Source: Sclerotinia nivalis (lineage: Eukaryota > Ascomycota > Leotiomycetes > Helotiales > Sclerotiniaceae). From it: a stretch of DNA of 64,000 nt. Position 1 is the stretch's first letter; each line of letters begins with the position of its first letter. The notes below the pieces were generated by a model. That model did not search any database and was not told the origin of the DNA. It saw only the letters and a program-made list of their open reading frames with translations. Shown piece after piece: positions 1-11,478 of this stretch. A program made the translations under genes and the position numbers. The stretch lies in assembly GCA_029531795.1 (NCBI GenBank), contig JAPEIS010000001.1:3472001-3536000 (forward strand), written 5' to 3'.

Positions 1-118
1 GACTAGATTAATCAAATTTGATCAATTTGGTCAATTTGGTCAATTTTGGTTAATTTGATCAATTTAGTCAATTCAATTGACCAAATTGACCAATTACCCC
101 CCCCCCCCCCTTCAAAAA
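1..118. repeat. AT-rich imperfect tandem and inverted repeat plus poly-C run
   Basis: The first ~95 bases are made of GGTCAATTT-like units that recur in reverse complement (AATTGACC) around base 70, so the stretch can fold back on itself. It ends in a run of about 12 C at 97-110. No coding potential is visible here, or in the AT-rich stretch to base 211. Confidence 0.6.
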
Positions 119-211
119 ACAATCATTCCAATTCGAATTATATTACATTTTATTTATTATTTTCTTTATTATATATAATAATATTGATAAAGAGGGTTTT
201 TGAATTCCAGG

Positions 212-400
212 ATTAGTTTTCACTTCCCCCACTCAATTAAGAGATGAAGATCAACTCCATCGATTTAACTCTATACTTGCTATAATCACTAGACCAGCAT
301 ATTACCATTTATTATTTGTTAAAAGCTTATAAAGCTTCTAATCGTCTTAGATAGTCTTAAACTCAGTATAGACGTTAATTAAATCAATCAATCAATCAAC
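212..400 (+). mobile_element. SINE-like dispersed repeat, copy 1
   Basis: This stretch matches 13545-13738 at both ends: both start ATTAGTTTTCACTTCC and end in a GTTAATT(C/A)AA tract followed by ATCA repeats. The GTCTTAGATAGTCTTA block before the tail is shared; the middle differs. Copy 2 has a clear 12-bp target duplication, so this is best read as an older copy of the same non-autonomous retroposon. I see no target duplication around this copy. Confidence 0.6.
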
Positions 401-602
401 AAATTTATTTGGTTGCACTTTGGGTGAAATCTTTACTTTCATTATTTGGTAAGATTAAAGGGCCCTTGTGGATAGCTCATAGTGACTTAATTACAATCTG
501 ACTTCTCTTTCAGGTTTCTGTCATCTCACCATAATGCAACCGAACGGATTCATCGGCAAAATCTGGATCAAGCATGCATTGCCATTACTGTCGCTAGTAC
601 CA
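401..602. other. intergenic, 3' side of the CHORD-like gene
   Basis: No ORF or repeat that I can support. It probably holds the 3' untranslated region of the minus-strand gene ending at 603. Confidence 0.4.
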
Positions 603-1566
603 TCACAATAGACCACCAAATTTTCCATATCTGGATCTCTTACTCTTAGTTACTTCTTTCATCACCTTATGCCTCGTAGTCTTGCAGCCCTCGGCATCAC
701 CCTCACCCTCACAACAAGTCCACTGGAACAGATGAAAATACTCTGGATCATGTTGAAGAACATTCGGATCTCCATAAAATTCCCAGTCATGGTCGGGCCG
801 ATCTTCTTTTTCTCCTGGAATTCAACGATTAATTTCGGATCGTCTCAAAAAGAAAACAGAAAGGGTAATGCATACCTGGATGATAATCACAATAATCCTT
901 ATTGTCCTCGATATCGAATTCCAACTCGCAGTTCTCACGCGTGAACATCTTGAGCTTTCTCTTCTTTGAAGCGACAAGTTCCTGTAAACTTCTCTCCCTT
1001 GACAAAAGAGTTCCTGAATTTCAGACTTCGACAAAGCCGGTACATCATCATCGTCGTCAGAGCTTTCCTCCGAGTCAATTTCCGAGTCCTCTTCACTGTA
1101 TTCTTCCTCTTCTTCCTCTCCTTCAACTGCGTCCTCGTTCTTTTGATCTTCTTGAGGATCCGCAAATTCAACGGTTGTAGCTACTTCGTCTATCTGTTAT
1201 TGTGCCATTGAGTCCTCCTGTGTCTTTGTCGTCGCAGCTTCGTTGACCGGTAAATCTGGATTATTTCGTAGGGTCAACGATTTCAACTCCTCCACAGCTA
1301 TCGTTCTCATTATCTACTTTGCCATCGTTAATGTTCGGAACTTCAACTCCGCCATTGTTGTTTTGCTCGCCATCAACATCGCTATCGTCGCTTTGCGTTA
1401 GGTCGACGAAGCCTTTCGAGATGATGATGTTACGGCCATCAATCTCGATTTTACCCGTGGGATCCTCTATAGCGAACGTTCCATGCTCACATAATTTGTT
1501 GAGGATTTCTCGAAGTTTCGGTGCATTCATTCCGTCGACGGCGATCTTGAGTTTTGGGTCCGCCAT
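603..1566 (-). CDS. hypothetical protein with LxxLC module, acidic linker and C-terminal CHORD-like Cys/His domain (spliced)
   Basis: Exon 1 starts at ATG 1566 (MADPKLKIAVDG) and encodes a module resembling those of the adjacent 354-residue protein (a helix with LREILNKLC, then KIEIDGRNIII). Inferred exons follow at ~1193-1044 (very acidic, Glu/Asp/Ser), 981-876 and 814-603. Introns at 982-1043 and 815-875 (GTATGC..CAG) keep one frame. The junction between exon 1 and the acidic exon is uncertain: a GTTGAC donor near 1278 and CAG acceptor at 1194 would keep frame. The last exons carry CDYHPGE, then WTCCEGEGDAEGC, then a His. This C-x-YHPG / W-x-CC / GC-H order resembles one CHORD-type zinc-binding motif. 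Function unknown; the CHORD link is inference. Confidence 0.55.
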
Positions 1567-1993
1567 CGTTGTTGTGATGATGGTAGTGTATCAATATTGA
1601 TTTCGAGTCAGACAAAGAAGAGAGTTTCTGGGACACGAAACAAAAGAAAACAAGACAAACACAACGCGAAGTTTCAATTCACTCATAAAATCCATGTGTC
1701 AGGTACGTGATTAAGGAATTTTGATTTTATTACGAATTGACTGGGGCAAAAACGCGGCGGAGGAAATTCGTCGGCCTGAATTCACTACATCATCGGGCTT
1801 TCAAGGATCATAGACCCATTCAACATTCAATCTTTCTGGGCAATTCCATTGGCTGGCTCTTGATGAGAGCCATCGCACAAACACAATCTTGGACACGCCA
1901 TTGTTATTCTCTACTTAATCTCTACTTTATTCTCATAGTAATAGTCGCTTTTAACTATACTCCCGTGATTTGGAAACCTCCGAATGCGCGGCC

Positions 1994-3058
1994 TCAGGTT
2001 TTGCGTCTCTTTCTAGGGGCAGAAGGCTCGGATGGCGATTTGTCTCGGCTTAGTTCTTCTACTTCCTCCCGACCATCTCTCTTTCTAGGAACAGAAGACT
2101 CAGATGGCGATTTGTCTCGGCTTGGATCTTCTACTTCCTCCCGACTATCTCTCTTTATTTGCCCTTCCGGCTCTCCATCTGTAGATTTCTTTTCTTTGGG
2201 CCCCTCTTTCGAATTCTCATTATCCGACTTGCCCCACTCTCTAATCTCGAGAGTAATTGTGCTGCCGTCTATATTAAGTTGATTACACCCGATCATTGGT
2301 GAAACATGCGTGGCAGAACATAGGTCTTTAAGAACTGATTTAAGTGCCGAACCACCCATCCTCTCGATTGCCTGGCAAGCTTCGGCTTCGTGCTCCAGTT
2401 TAACTTTAGTGCCGTTTATGTAGAGTACTCTGGGGGTATAGTCTGAATCCCTTCTCTTATGGCTCTTACTATAATCCTTCTTTGTAAGGAATTTGTATTT
2501 GTAAACCCCGCCGCATATCATGTGGAGGACTCTCTGAAGTTGTGGAACTTGCATTTTTTCGAAGGCCGTCACGGCTACTCGATACGCCAGAGCGGGGTCA
2601 CTCATGGCTTCCAGTCCATCTTCCTCCACAAATAGAGATTCCCCGTCATCGTCTCCCAAGCTATCAGCATCTGAGTCGCCAGCTTCCCATTCCTTGATTT
2701 TAGAAAAGAGTATCCGACCTTCCAAACGAACATCCATACGAATTTTCTTTCCGCGAGTATTTGGATCAATGCAGCATGCGAAACATAATTCTTTGAGGAA
2801 GCTTCGTTTTCCGCCGTCTTCCATGAAGGTAATTGCTGCAATCATCTTCTTCGTATTATTTCGCGACATTTTTGTTTCATCAAGGTGGAAGTCTATGGGG
2901 TCAGTGTATGTGGGAATAGTGAATTTACAGCCATCGTTATTGATGATGTTGGAGAGGGCGTTTCCAATTTCTTCTCCATCCAATTCTGCGAAGTAATCGG
3001 CGACTTGCCTTTTCAAAGCATCCTCACTAAAAAGTCCTTCAAATTTTGAACCTTCCAT
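1994..3058 (-). CDS. hypothetical intronless protein, 354 aa, with repeated LxxLC modules and Ser/Arg-rich tail
   Basis: Starts MEGSKFEGLFSED. Three clear modules (about residues 73-130, 165-225, 228-280), and a weaker one near the N-terminus, share a helix of form LKxLC (RSFLKELCFA, LQRVLHMICG, LKSVLKDLCS) followed by a short beta hairpin with a Gly turn (LYINGTKVKLE, LNIDGSTITLE). An acidic stretch SDADSLGDDDGES separates modules. The C-terminus is Lys/Arg-rich with two tandem copies of REEVE-SRDKSPSE-S-PRKR, which may be a nuclear-localisation tail. The single module in the neighbouring minus-strand gene looks paralogous. I recognise no catalytic motif or known family. Open frame, clean start and biased composition support a real gene. 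Confidence 0.7.
   Translation of the reverse strand: MEGSKFEGLFSEDALKRQVADYFAELDGEEIGNALSNIINNDGCKFTIPTYTDPIDFHLDETKMSRNNTKKMIAAITFMEDGGKRSFLKELCFACCIDPNTRGKKIRMDVRLEGRILFSKIKEWEAGDSDADSLGDDDGESLFVEEDGLEAMSDPALAYRVAVTAFEKMQVPQLQRVLHMICGGVYKYKFLTKKDYSKSHKRRDSDYTPRVLYINGTKVKLEHEAEACQAIERMGGSALKSVLKDLCSATHVSPMIGCNQLNIDGSTITLEIREWGKSDNENSKEGPKEKKSTDGEPEGQIKRDSREEVEDPSRDKSPSESSVPRKRDGREEVEELSRDKSPSEPSAPRKRRKT
2030..2155. repeat. ~60-bp tandem duplication inside the 354-aa gene
   Basis: Two near-identical ~60-bp units (GATGGCGATTTGTCTCGGCT in each) encode the doubled C-terminal SRDKSPSE / PRKR peptide of the minus-strand gene. Confidence 0.8.
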
Positions 3059-3399
3059 ATTTTTGCCAGCCTCGACGGCTTCGAGTCGCGGGTCAGATGT
3101 ATTTTCTTATTCTAGTGTTGCTGTTGTTTTTCGATGGAGAATACAAGAACGTTGTTGGGGTTTTGACCCGGTCAGGATATGGCTTGTAAACATTTGGAAG
3201 TTTCCTCGTCTTGTTCGCTCCTGCATTTTTATGAATGACGATTACCCTAAGAATGACTTGTAACCCGATGTTACGATTTACTAGAAACCACATGCAGCAC
3301 ACTGAGTTCCAATTAATCGAAAGGAACCTTCACTGCTTCATAAATTCCTGCCTCTGCGAAGATTCATACAAAACAGCACAAAAAATATCCCTCCATCAC

Positions 3400-3829
3400 T
3401 CATTCGTTCGCTACACCATTCCTCACAAAATTCCTCAAGAATAAGTCGAAGTTCGAATCCATTCTCACGGGTAATTCTCTTATATACTCCGAGTTTATGA
3501 CACCACATCATTTTGGGTACGTACTTGATGAATTGTATAAGTTGTTCTTCTGCACGGATCGTGAATTGATAAAAATCGTTACGATGAATTGCTCTTGGTT
3601 TCTCGTGGGATTCTGGAGCTTCCAGCTTTTCGACATACGCGTCGAGTTTGCGGTCGATGAGTGTTCTGAGTACAGAAAAGTCGACTTTTTCCCAGTCCTT
3701 TTGGGAAGTTGTCGTGGTTTAATTGATTTGGGTTTGAGTTTGAATTAATTTGGGTTTCAATTGAGAATAGAGGGCAGGTAACGAAGAAGAATTGAATGTC
3801 AGATTTATAGTTATGATATCATTTTTCAT
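3400..3829 (-). CDS. hypothetical protein, two exons, one in-frame stop near the N-terminus (possible pseudogene)
   Basis: The minus strand reads from ATG 3829 (MKNDIITINL) through a TAA at 3719-3721, then TTTSQKDWEKVDFSVL, with a coherent hydrophilic coding frame to 3525. A 46-nt intron (3479-3524; GTACGT..TATAAG, phase 2) joins to KELPVRMDSNFDLFLRNF, ending at TGA 3400. The amino-acid texture (DRKLDAYVEKLEAPES, YQFTIRAEEQLIQFIK) looks like genuine protein. The single TAA could be a CAA-to-TAA mutation, or an unseen 5' intron could skip it. No family recognised. The opposite-strand ORF over this stretch is a shadow. Confidence 0.45.
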
Positions 3830-4801
3830 ACACCACTAAATCGCGTGTAGCGGACGTGTAGCGTATTTACTAGTAAGTAATGTCTTCACGCGATGTTTAC
3901 TTAGGGCTGTTTGAATAGCTCCCCGCACTTTTCATAGTGAATTGTATTAGTAGATTCCATACATTCTCTTCAGGAAAGTGTACATTATGTAAAATGTTTG
4001 GTAAATGAATTCTTTATATCCCAAAAGTGTAGATGGGAGTGCAAGTTGTAAATGTTGAGATGAAAATAAGCTAAAGGTGCACAACGAAAGTGTGAGGCTC
4101 AAAAATATAACTTTTTGTTGCACTTTTGATTATAATAGTATATTTGAAAGTATCAAGAACAGTATATACCTTCACAATTGATTCAAATCGAATAATATCG
4201 GAAGAGTATACTTTCAAGAGTGGACATACAAGATTCGAAAGTGCAAGGACTAACGGACCATTCCCAAAACTTCCAAAAATTCATAATTAATCCAATCTTC
4301 AATTGATCGGTCCAAAAATTGATAATTCTACGGTTTTATTTCTAATGGAACAACCTATAAAGTTATAGAATACATAAATAGAAAGCAAAGAAGTATTAAC
4401 AAATTCAGATTTCGCATCGGACTGTCTGCACTGATAGTGTATTTTGTTTATACAGTGCACAAATTATAGGAGGCTCCAACCGAACAAGCCCTTGGCTCAC
4501 CAGAATCACAAGCCTTACGAACTGCGTACTACGTTGCAAGGCCGCAGTTGAGCTGTTTGTGTCTTCATGGCAAACCCAAATCAGAATTCAAGTGGGTTAT
4601 GCGTAATTTCCACCTACCTAGTGTAATTTATCAAACAAGGGTAGAGGAGGTTGAGCGATTTTCTGGTACAATAAACTTATCAATATCAAGATCATGAATA
4701 CAGAAAATGATCAAACAGCATCTTTAGACCTAGATCAGATACAAAAGAAAGGTCACAAAGATGTGATACCAGCTGCCGAAACGGCTCAGACCAAGACCAC
4801 T
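3830..4801. other. intergenic region with a candidate short inverted-repeat element
   Basis: No supported gene. GGGCTGTTTGAATAGCTCC..GCACTTTT at ~3904-3932 and its imperfect complement at ~4237-4267 could be terminal inverted repeats of a ~360-bp non-autonomous DNA element, rich in AAAGTG/CACTTT words. I could not find a target duplication. The rest (4270-4801) shows nothing else. Confidence 0.3.
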
Positions 4802-6156
4802 TTACACCGCATTATAGTCCCGATAATTCTCCTGGTGCATTCCACCTTGGCCTGCTCCTACACCCTTCATTTCCACCAATTCTGATTGCGATCCAGTTTG
4901 ACCTGAATGACTATCAGATGTTGGCATACTCTTACGTCCCGAAAACATGGTAGACTTGGTCCAATAACTCCTGAGCGCGTAGGCAGATTTGTCGATGCGG
5001 TAGTGCGTAATGAGAGGTCGGAAAGTTGGCAGACACGAACTAATTACACCAGCACCTGAGTGAATGATAGTCCAATATACCGCTGGAGATCTGCTATCTT
5101 TACAACTAGTTAGCCACTGGGAATGTAAGCGAAGAGAAGATTCTTACAGGTATAATCGAAATCTGAATTCTGAGAAGCAACCCCCCCTACAGATAGAATG
5201 CAACGTACAATACCGGCGCCGACAACGAGGCCACCGAGCAAGAAGATAGCACTAATTTGGAGTTTCCGAGCGGTTGACATTTTTAACTTCCATATCTGGT
5301 ACCATGGCAATGTCAGAATGATCGCTGTTTCATAGGTCAGTAAACTTCTTATTGCCATTACCAGGATGCCTACCATCAGTGAGGATATCTGAAATCAAAA
5401 TAGCCCAAAACATTGTAAGAATATTTATGCAAAATCCCGAAGTACCAACTGCAGGCCTCCAATTTAGGTTGATAGGTATACAGTCCACTGGAAACATTAG
5501 AAACGTATTCAAGTCCAACTTGAATAGAACACCAGCTTACAGAGATTTGCGAGGAAGAAGGAAACGTTCCAAATGGAGACGATGACGATCATGCATATAG
5601 TGATGGCGGAAAAGACCTTTCCGATGAATATTCTTCGATAGAGAAAAAGAACACTTAGTTTGTTGAATCCAGCTGCCGGCACAGAAAGAAATTGTGCAAC
5701 CCATAGACACTTGTAAAGATTAACATTAGCACTTCTCTCAATATGAATCATTTGGATGAGGCAAATACCTTCGAAAATACAAGATATGAATTAGACTGAA
5801 TAGGTTCTCCGGTGGTAGGATCAATCCGTAGATGTCCTCCAAGATTCCCGTCATAGACGGCTGATGGTATGGACGTCAGTATCGTGGATTTTTGGATGGA
5901 AAGTCTGTTTCCCAAAAGCTTACCTATCAACACATCGACGCAAAGAAAAAGTGTACATAACTAGTTGACATTAGTTGGGCTGGTTATGATTGGTAGTAGA
6001 AGGATCAACTACCATAGCAGAGAATGCCAGATAATCATCTGCGCCAAACGGAGCCTTCGTGATCTTTCGGGCATTGAAACGGAGTAGCACTGCGATGATA
6101 GAAAGAAGCCCAAAGCAGATAGTCAATCCAATAATAGTTGGCTTTAGGTCACCCAT
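4802..6156 (-). CDS. PTH11-like / fungal rhodopsin-domain integral membrane protein (seven exons)
   Basis: Exons (minus): 6156-6013, 5960-5924, 5860-5769, 5709-5541, 5487-5374, 5324-5148, 5097-4802. The six introns are 49-63 nt, GT..AG, several with CTAAT/CTGAC/CTAAC branch sites, and all keep frame: 1029 nt, 342 residues. Family landmarks in order: LRFNARKITKAPFGADDYL after TM1, VYDGNLGGHL, FNKLSVLFLYRRIF, the Cys-Pro of DCIPINLNW, SDILTDAIILTLPWYQIWKL, LGGLVVGAGIVR, YWTIIHSGAGVISSCLPTFR. A hydrophilic Ser/Gly-rich cytoplasmic tail ends YRDYNAV. The family holds seven-TM plasma-membrane proteins, some (Pth11) sensing host surfaces; this ligand is unknown. No N-terminal CFEM domain. All expected landmarks are intact, so it looks functional. 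Confidence 0.88.
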
Positions 6157-6258
6157 GATGGTGGAAAATTATGTGTAGTTGATGCTTGATATCAAAGGAA
6201 GAGCTCAGTTTGCCAGAAGTATTATTGGGGAGATTGAAGGAGAAGTACGAAATCCTTG

Positions 6259-6305
6259 TGTCGGGATCACGATCATATGATCATGAATGTGTGTGTGTGT
6301 GTGTG
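6259..6305 (-). repeat. terminal fragment of the 207-bp solo-LTR family, joined to a GT microsatellite
   Basis: Bases 6259-6286 (TGTCGGGATCACGATCATAT...) are the reverse complement of the terminal 28 bases of the solo LTR ending at 41482. The match stops abruptly at (GT)n at 6287-6304. Probably a relic truncated by the neighbouring LINE insertion. Confidence 0.6.
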
Positions 6306-6318
6306 ATATTTTTCGTCC

Positions 6319-6344
6319 GAGGCTCTGTGCGAAGCACAGGCCTC
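6319..6344. other. strong hairpin
   Basis: GAGGC / GCCTC outer and CTGTGC / GCACAG inner stems enclose a GAA loop with a single bulged T. It lies just beyond the 3' end of the minus-strand LINE and could be part of its 3' UTR or of older flanking DNA. Confidence 0.5.
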
Positions 6345-6776
6345 AAATTCCCAATTGGGACAAAGGACATCAGGGGAGAAAGGCCCCTGGGTTTTTAATT
6401 AGCTAATTTAAGTTTATTAATATTATATATACTAAATGCTTTAACAGGGTTTATATAATTACTATTGTATATTGAATTAATCCTTTAAATAGATATTTCA
6501 ATTGTTCTTTATAATATAATTAGATCCTTCGATTTTTGATCTTCTTTTCTTCATTATCGTAATCAAGCTTTTTAGTATGTTTTGTTAATATAAAGTTTTT
6601 TTTTTTTTTTTTAAAGTCTATATAAACTCAATCTTTCCGAATCAAAATCTAATACTTTATACAAAAAGAACCCAAAAATATAATAAAATAAAAATAAAAA
6701 TCAAAGTAATCCTTCAATCTATAAGTTGTATAAGGAATCGAGAATATATATCCTAATAGAATTTTGTAGATTTGAA

Positions 6777-9700
6777 TTAAGCTATTAGTTTCGTTGTTTC
6801 TTTTATGCTTCCCAAAAGATAGGGGATAGTTTCAGATAGTGACAATTTCGAAAGGATCTTTTGAACATTTTCAATTTTATAAAAGTAAAAATGAAAAGGG
6901 GATTTTCTTTTCTTATATAAGTATAAGATATAGAGGTTTTTATAATTGAATCGATTATAATACACTACGAAATCGTCGTATTGAGATTTAGCTGCTAGGA
7001 TATATTCTAATATTGTTCGTTCAAAAGAAAGTATGATCGATTGATTACTATAAATTATAAAAAGATTATTATAATTTAATAATGTTGTGATTGTTTATAA
7101 TCTTGATCTTGCTAATTTAATATTCGATTTAGTAATCCTTTTCAAGGAGACAAGAGTGTAGATAAAATTAGATGGGGATAAGAGTATTGTTTTTTCTTTA
7201 GCTGTTTTATTTGTTGTTTTGTTTTCAGGAATATCTAGGTATCTAGGAATTTATCGAATTCGAATTGAATTAGGGCGGGTATATGGTAAATAAGGTTTGA
7301 AGGGCCAAACTGTAATTAACTTATAGAATTCTTCGAATATAGATTATAAAGATCTAATCGAATAAGAATTTAAATGTATAGCAACCTTTAGATTATCCAA
7401 GAAAACCCAAAGGTTTATAGCAAATCTAATTAAGGATAATTGAATCATTGTCTAAGCATTTTTCAGAATTGTAATTGTTTCAGTATTGAAGACTTCAGTA
7501 TTATAGTTTAATGAGAAAATCTATCGATCTATTTATAGATTATATTGACAAGTTATTGATTTATTTCCTATAGTATTGTTCAGAGTTTCGCTTTTCGAAT
7601 CATTGGAGAAGATTTGCAGATCACTTTTTGGAATTGTAGATATAAACTTTTCGAAATTTTTAACTACTCGATTCTTCGAACAATCGAGAGGATTATTGAT
7701 CTTGATTTCTATAGTGATATAAAGTTCTTTGTTCTTTTAAAAGGGAAATACAATTGGATTAATATATTCGATTTTTGGAAGAACTAGAATAATTCTTGAA
7801 AATCTTGATTCGGTGGTTCTGATATTAGTTTTAATTAGGATATTTTTGATTCGGATTTGAAGGGGGTGTTTAGGATTGAGCCGAGTTGTTCGGATTGTAA
7901 AGTTTTGGGATATCAGATTGAGTTTTATCTTAAAGGATATCAAATTTGATTTCTTGTATAAAATAGTAGTATTAGTTGTACGGAATACAGAAAAGATTGT
8001 TCGAATATTAATTAGTATAATTTTATTCAAAAGTTTCAAATATCTGTTTATTTGATTCGAGATTGTAAAGTTTCGATTTCGTTTTTTAGTTCGATTAAAC
8101 CATCAGGTTTCAATTACAAAATAGTATTTCTTCAAAATATAAACAATAATTATTCTTTGAAATAAAATTAATAGAATACTTTGAATTGTTCTTTTAAGCA
8201 AATACAAAGTATTTGTAATTATAAAAATCTTAGTTGTAAGGATTTGGATATAAAATTTAAAATTTAATTCTCTATCGAAATAGACTTCCAATTATCTCAG
8301 TAGATTTAATTTTTCTATTATTGAAAGATTTTCTGTATAAATAATAGGGCTTTCGATATCTTTCTTGGAGTCTCTAAAGAAATATATCAATTCAGACTTT
8401 TTAGGATCGAAAGTAATCTTTTCAGATTTGCCTCAATCCAAAGTTTCTAGTATTTCAGATCGTAATTAATCACAATTAGATTGTAAACTTAAAGAAAAAG
8501 CTATTAATACAATATCATTTATATATTCAAATCTTCGAATAGAATTGTTTAATTAAAACAAAGAGATTATATAAAGTATAAAAAGAATAAACGAAATTAA
8601 GGAACTTTATAATAAATCATATCCAATACTAATACTAAACCCTATTTCGCTATCAAGTCGAATACAAACTGATTGATTTATCGAAAACGATTATATCCAT
8701 CGAATTAGATTATTAGATTATTCTTATTCTCTAAATCGATAGATTAAACATCCTGGAAGAATAATATCAAAAATATCTTTGATATTTATAATTAATAAAG
8801 TAATTTTAGAATTTGAATTCAAGGTTATTTTTATATCATATATAAAGCAAATTATAAGATCTATTAATGAATATAGAGGAAATGTTTCGAATTATTGTTT
8901 GATTAGTACTTTGAAGATTATAACAATTCAAGATATCTTTTTAACAATCAAACGTTCGAAGTTTTTTTTTAATATTGAAAGTAAGATTATTGATTTATAG
9001 AATCTGGGATTCGTATAATTTAATTTATTCGGTTTTGGAATGATAACTATAATCGTTGATCGAAAGTATTCAGGGTAATGATTTATTTCAAGGCATTTTT
9101 GAAAAAGTTGTAGAATACTAAATTCAATCTGTAGCTATATTAATTACAATATCTTAATTGGAATTTTATCCATATCAGAAATTGTATTATCTATACAGAG
9201 GATAGCAATTTGAATATCTTGAATTATAGTTTCAGGGAATAGAATAGAGCGAATAGAGATTGTAGAGGAATCGAAAGGGATATTATTAATCTCAGCTGTG
9301 TTTATCAATAGATTATTGATGAGTAGATCTCTTTTGGTTTGAATGATTGTAGCAAGAGAATGATCTAAAGGGTTTGTTAGAGGAGGGATTCGATATATTC
9401 TAGTTGATTAATATTATTTTGTTATTCTAAAGATATTCTTTATTTCTTTAACTAAATCAAGTTTAGATAGCCAGAATTCCTTTTTCGCTTTTTTGATAAT
9501 CTTTCGAAGATTCTGTTTTGATTCTGTAAAACTATTCGTTCGGTTTTCCTAAACAGTTATTCGATAGACCTTGTTCTATTATAATTGATCTATATTTCGA
9601 CCAAGTAATCTTTGAATTAATTTTATATATATCAATTGTATCGATTGAATGATATTCAAAACTAGATTATCAAGATCAAAAGTTGTGAATAAAAATTGGA

Positions 9701-10560
9701 GATCTAGATTCGCTAGATTTTCTATTAATAGAATTGAAAAGAGCTTTTCATCAAATGTATCAATTTGTAATCTTCGAATTGGATCTTGGAATCTTGTATT
9801 TCAATTCAAAGTTATTAGTAAGGATTTGTGATCGGAAATTATATCAAGGTAAAGAACGAATGTTGTATTAATTGTATATGATCCTGAAAGGAATATAAGA
9901 TCAAAAATACTATCCAAATCGTAGATAGTTTTGTTAATTATAGAAAGAAGATTGAAAGAATGATTATCTAGTTAATTTATAAAAAGCTTTGTAAGATTAG
10001 AGCGTATAAAACAAAAGGGATTCTATTTTGTATAATGAAGATTCAAATCCTTTGTAAGAAGTATAGAATTAAAAAAGGAAGAAGATAAATTGAATAAATC
10101 TTTTATTATTTGATTTTCATCTTAGTTGTTTTTAGAAGTATTGTAAATATTGATAATTGTAAAAATATAATTAATAATAGATTGAAGATATAAAAATAAT
10201 AAATCCTGAAAGGAGATAGATCGAAGCTGATTAATTCGAATACTTGTTCTTTTGCGAATATAAGATATTACTCGAAAACGGGTTTCCCAGTTATTAAATA
10301 ATATAAAAGTTTTGTAGGCCAAATGGGATTTAGTAATTCGATATAAGATATCTGAGAATATATAAAATTCTTGAATTAGAATTATATCAATACAAAAATC
10401 GTTAGTTAAAAAGAATACTAATTTGTGAAAGTTAGTATTTCTAGTTATATTAATTTGTAAAATGATTAAGGGTTTTGAAAATGTTTTTGGATTATATATT
10501 AAATAGGATCGAAAGAGAGATAGTTTCCAATATAATGAAATGATTGGAAAGATTGATAAA
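6777..10560 (-). pseudogene. LINE ORF2 relic: endonuclease, reverse transcriptase, C-terminal region
   Basis: Fragments on the minus strand, from 5' to 3' of the element. The endonuclease part shows PLIILQINITR, ILIQEFYI and NNWETRFRVISYIRK (10500-10122). The RT part is around 8800-8500 (opposite TCAAGTCGAATACAAACTGA at ~8655-8675). VLPKIEYINPIV (7737-8039) matches VLPKVEYINPIV of copy 2. The KSPFHFYFYKI block is at 6777-6965. Stops and AT-driven substitutions throughout make it inactive. Confidence 0.65.
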
Positions 10561-11478
10561 GGGTGGAGTTAGCAAGGATAGTATCTGGATAGTTCGAATT
10601 AAGATTGAAGGGGTAATGAATTCTTTTATTAAAGAATTAGCTTTTGAAGTTTTAAAGCATTTTGTATTGATATAAATTCTGATTCTAATTATCTTTGATG
10701 TTTTCTGGATAACTTACTTTTCTATTTTAAATTTGAGATCTTTAATTGTAAAATGAAAAAAACAATCAAGATCATTTGTTGAATAAGATTCTTTACAGTA
10801 TAGGTATTTTGCTGAGCAATTATAAATTGTATTATATCTAGTAGAGTAATTCTTTTCGGTATGATTGGTTATATTATAGATTCGGTATCTTTCTGGATAA
10901 AAGTAAGTTCGAGTATTGTATTATTGAAAGTATCGAATATATTAGATTATTTTGGGTTTGAAGATGATTCGAAAAGTGTTAATTGTGATTCTTAGAATTC
11001 GAAGGTTTTTGAAGAGAACTATATATTGCGAAATTGGAAAACTCAAGAATTAGATAGAATTATATAATTCGGATTCTTTGTTTTGTATAGATTCGATTAC
11101 TTGAATCATTTGTTGTTCTGTATTATTATTGATGATGTCGAATATAGTTTCCGATTCGATTGAAACAATAATCAATTATTGTGAATCTTCTAGAATTGTA
11201 ACAATTCGTAAAATATAGTTTAATCGATAGATAATCTATAATTGTTATCGTTCGATTTTGTAGATTTCGAATACTTTTTCGATTATATTTGAAAGTTTTT
11301 CTAAAGCTATTAAATCCTTTAAAGAATTCGTATATAATACAAACCCAGTATTTATTGATCGAACTTCTTTCAAAAATTTCGTATTATTTTTTAGTTGATC
11401 TTTCAATGTATTAAGAATAATAAAAGAACCAGCTTTTCGGATTGAATGATCGAGTTTGATATGAATAAAGAAGCGAAT

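Noticed and set aside
1737..2282. 181-codon plus-strand ORF with repeated Ser-rich text
   Set aside because: Antisense shadow of the C-terminal repeats of the 354-residue minus-strand gene.
4694..4885. 63-codon plus ORF
   Set aside because: Overlaps the last exon of the PTH11-like gene on the opposite strand and extends into its 3' flank; the spliced minus-strand reading is far better supported.
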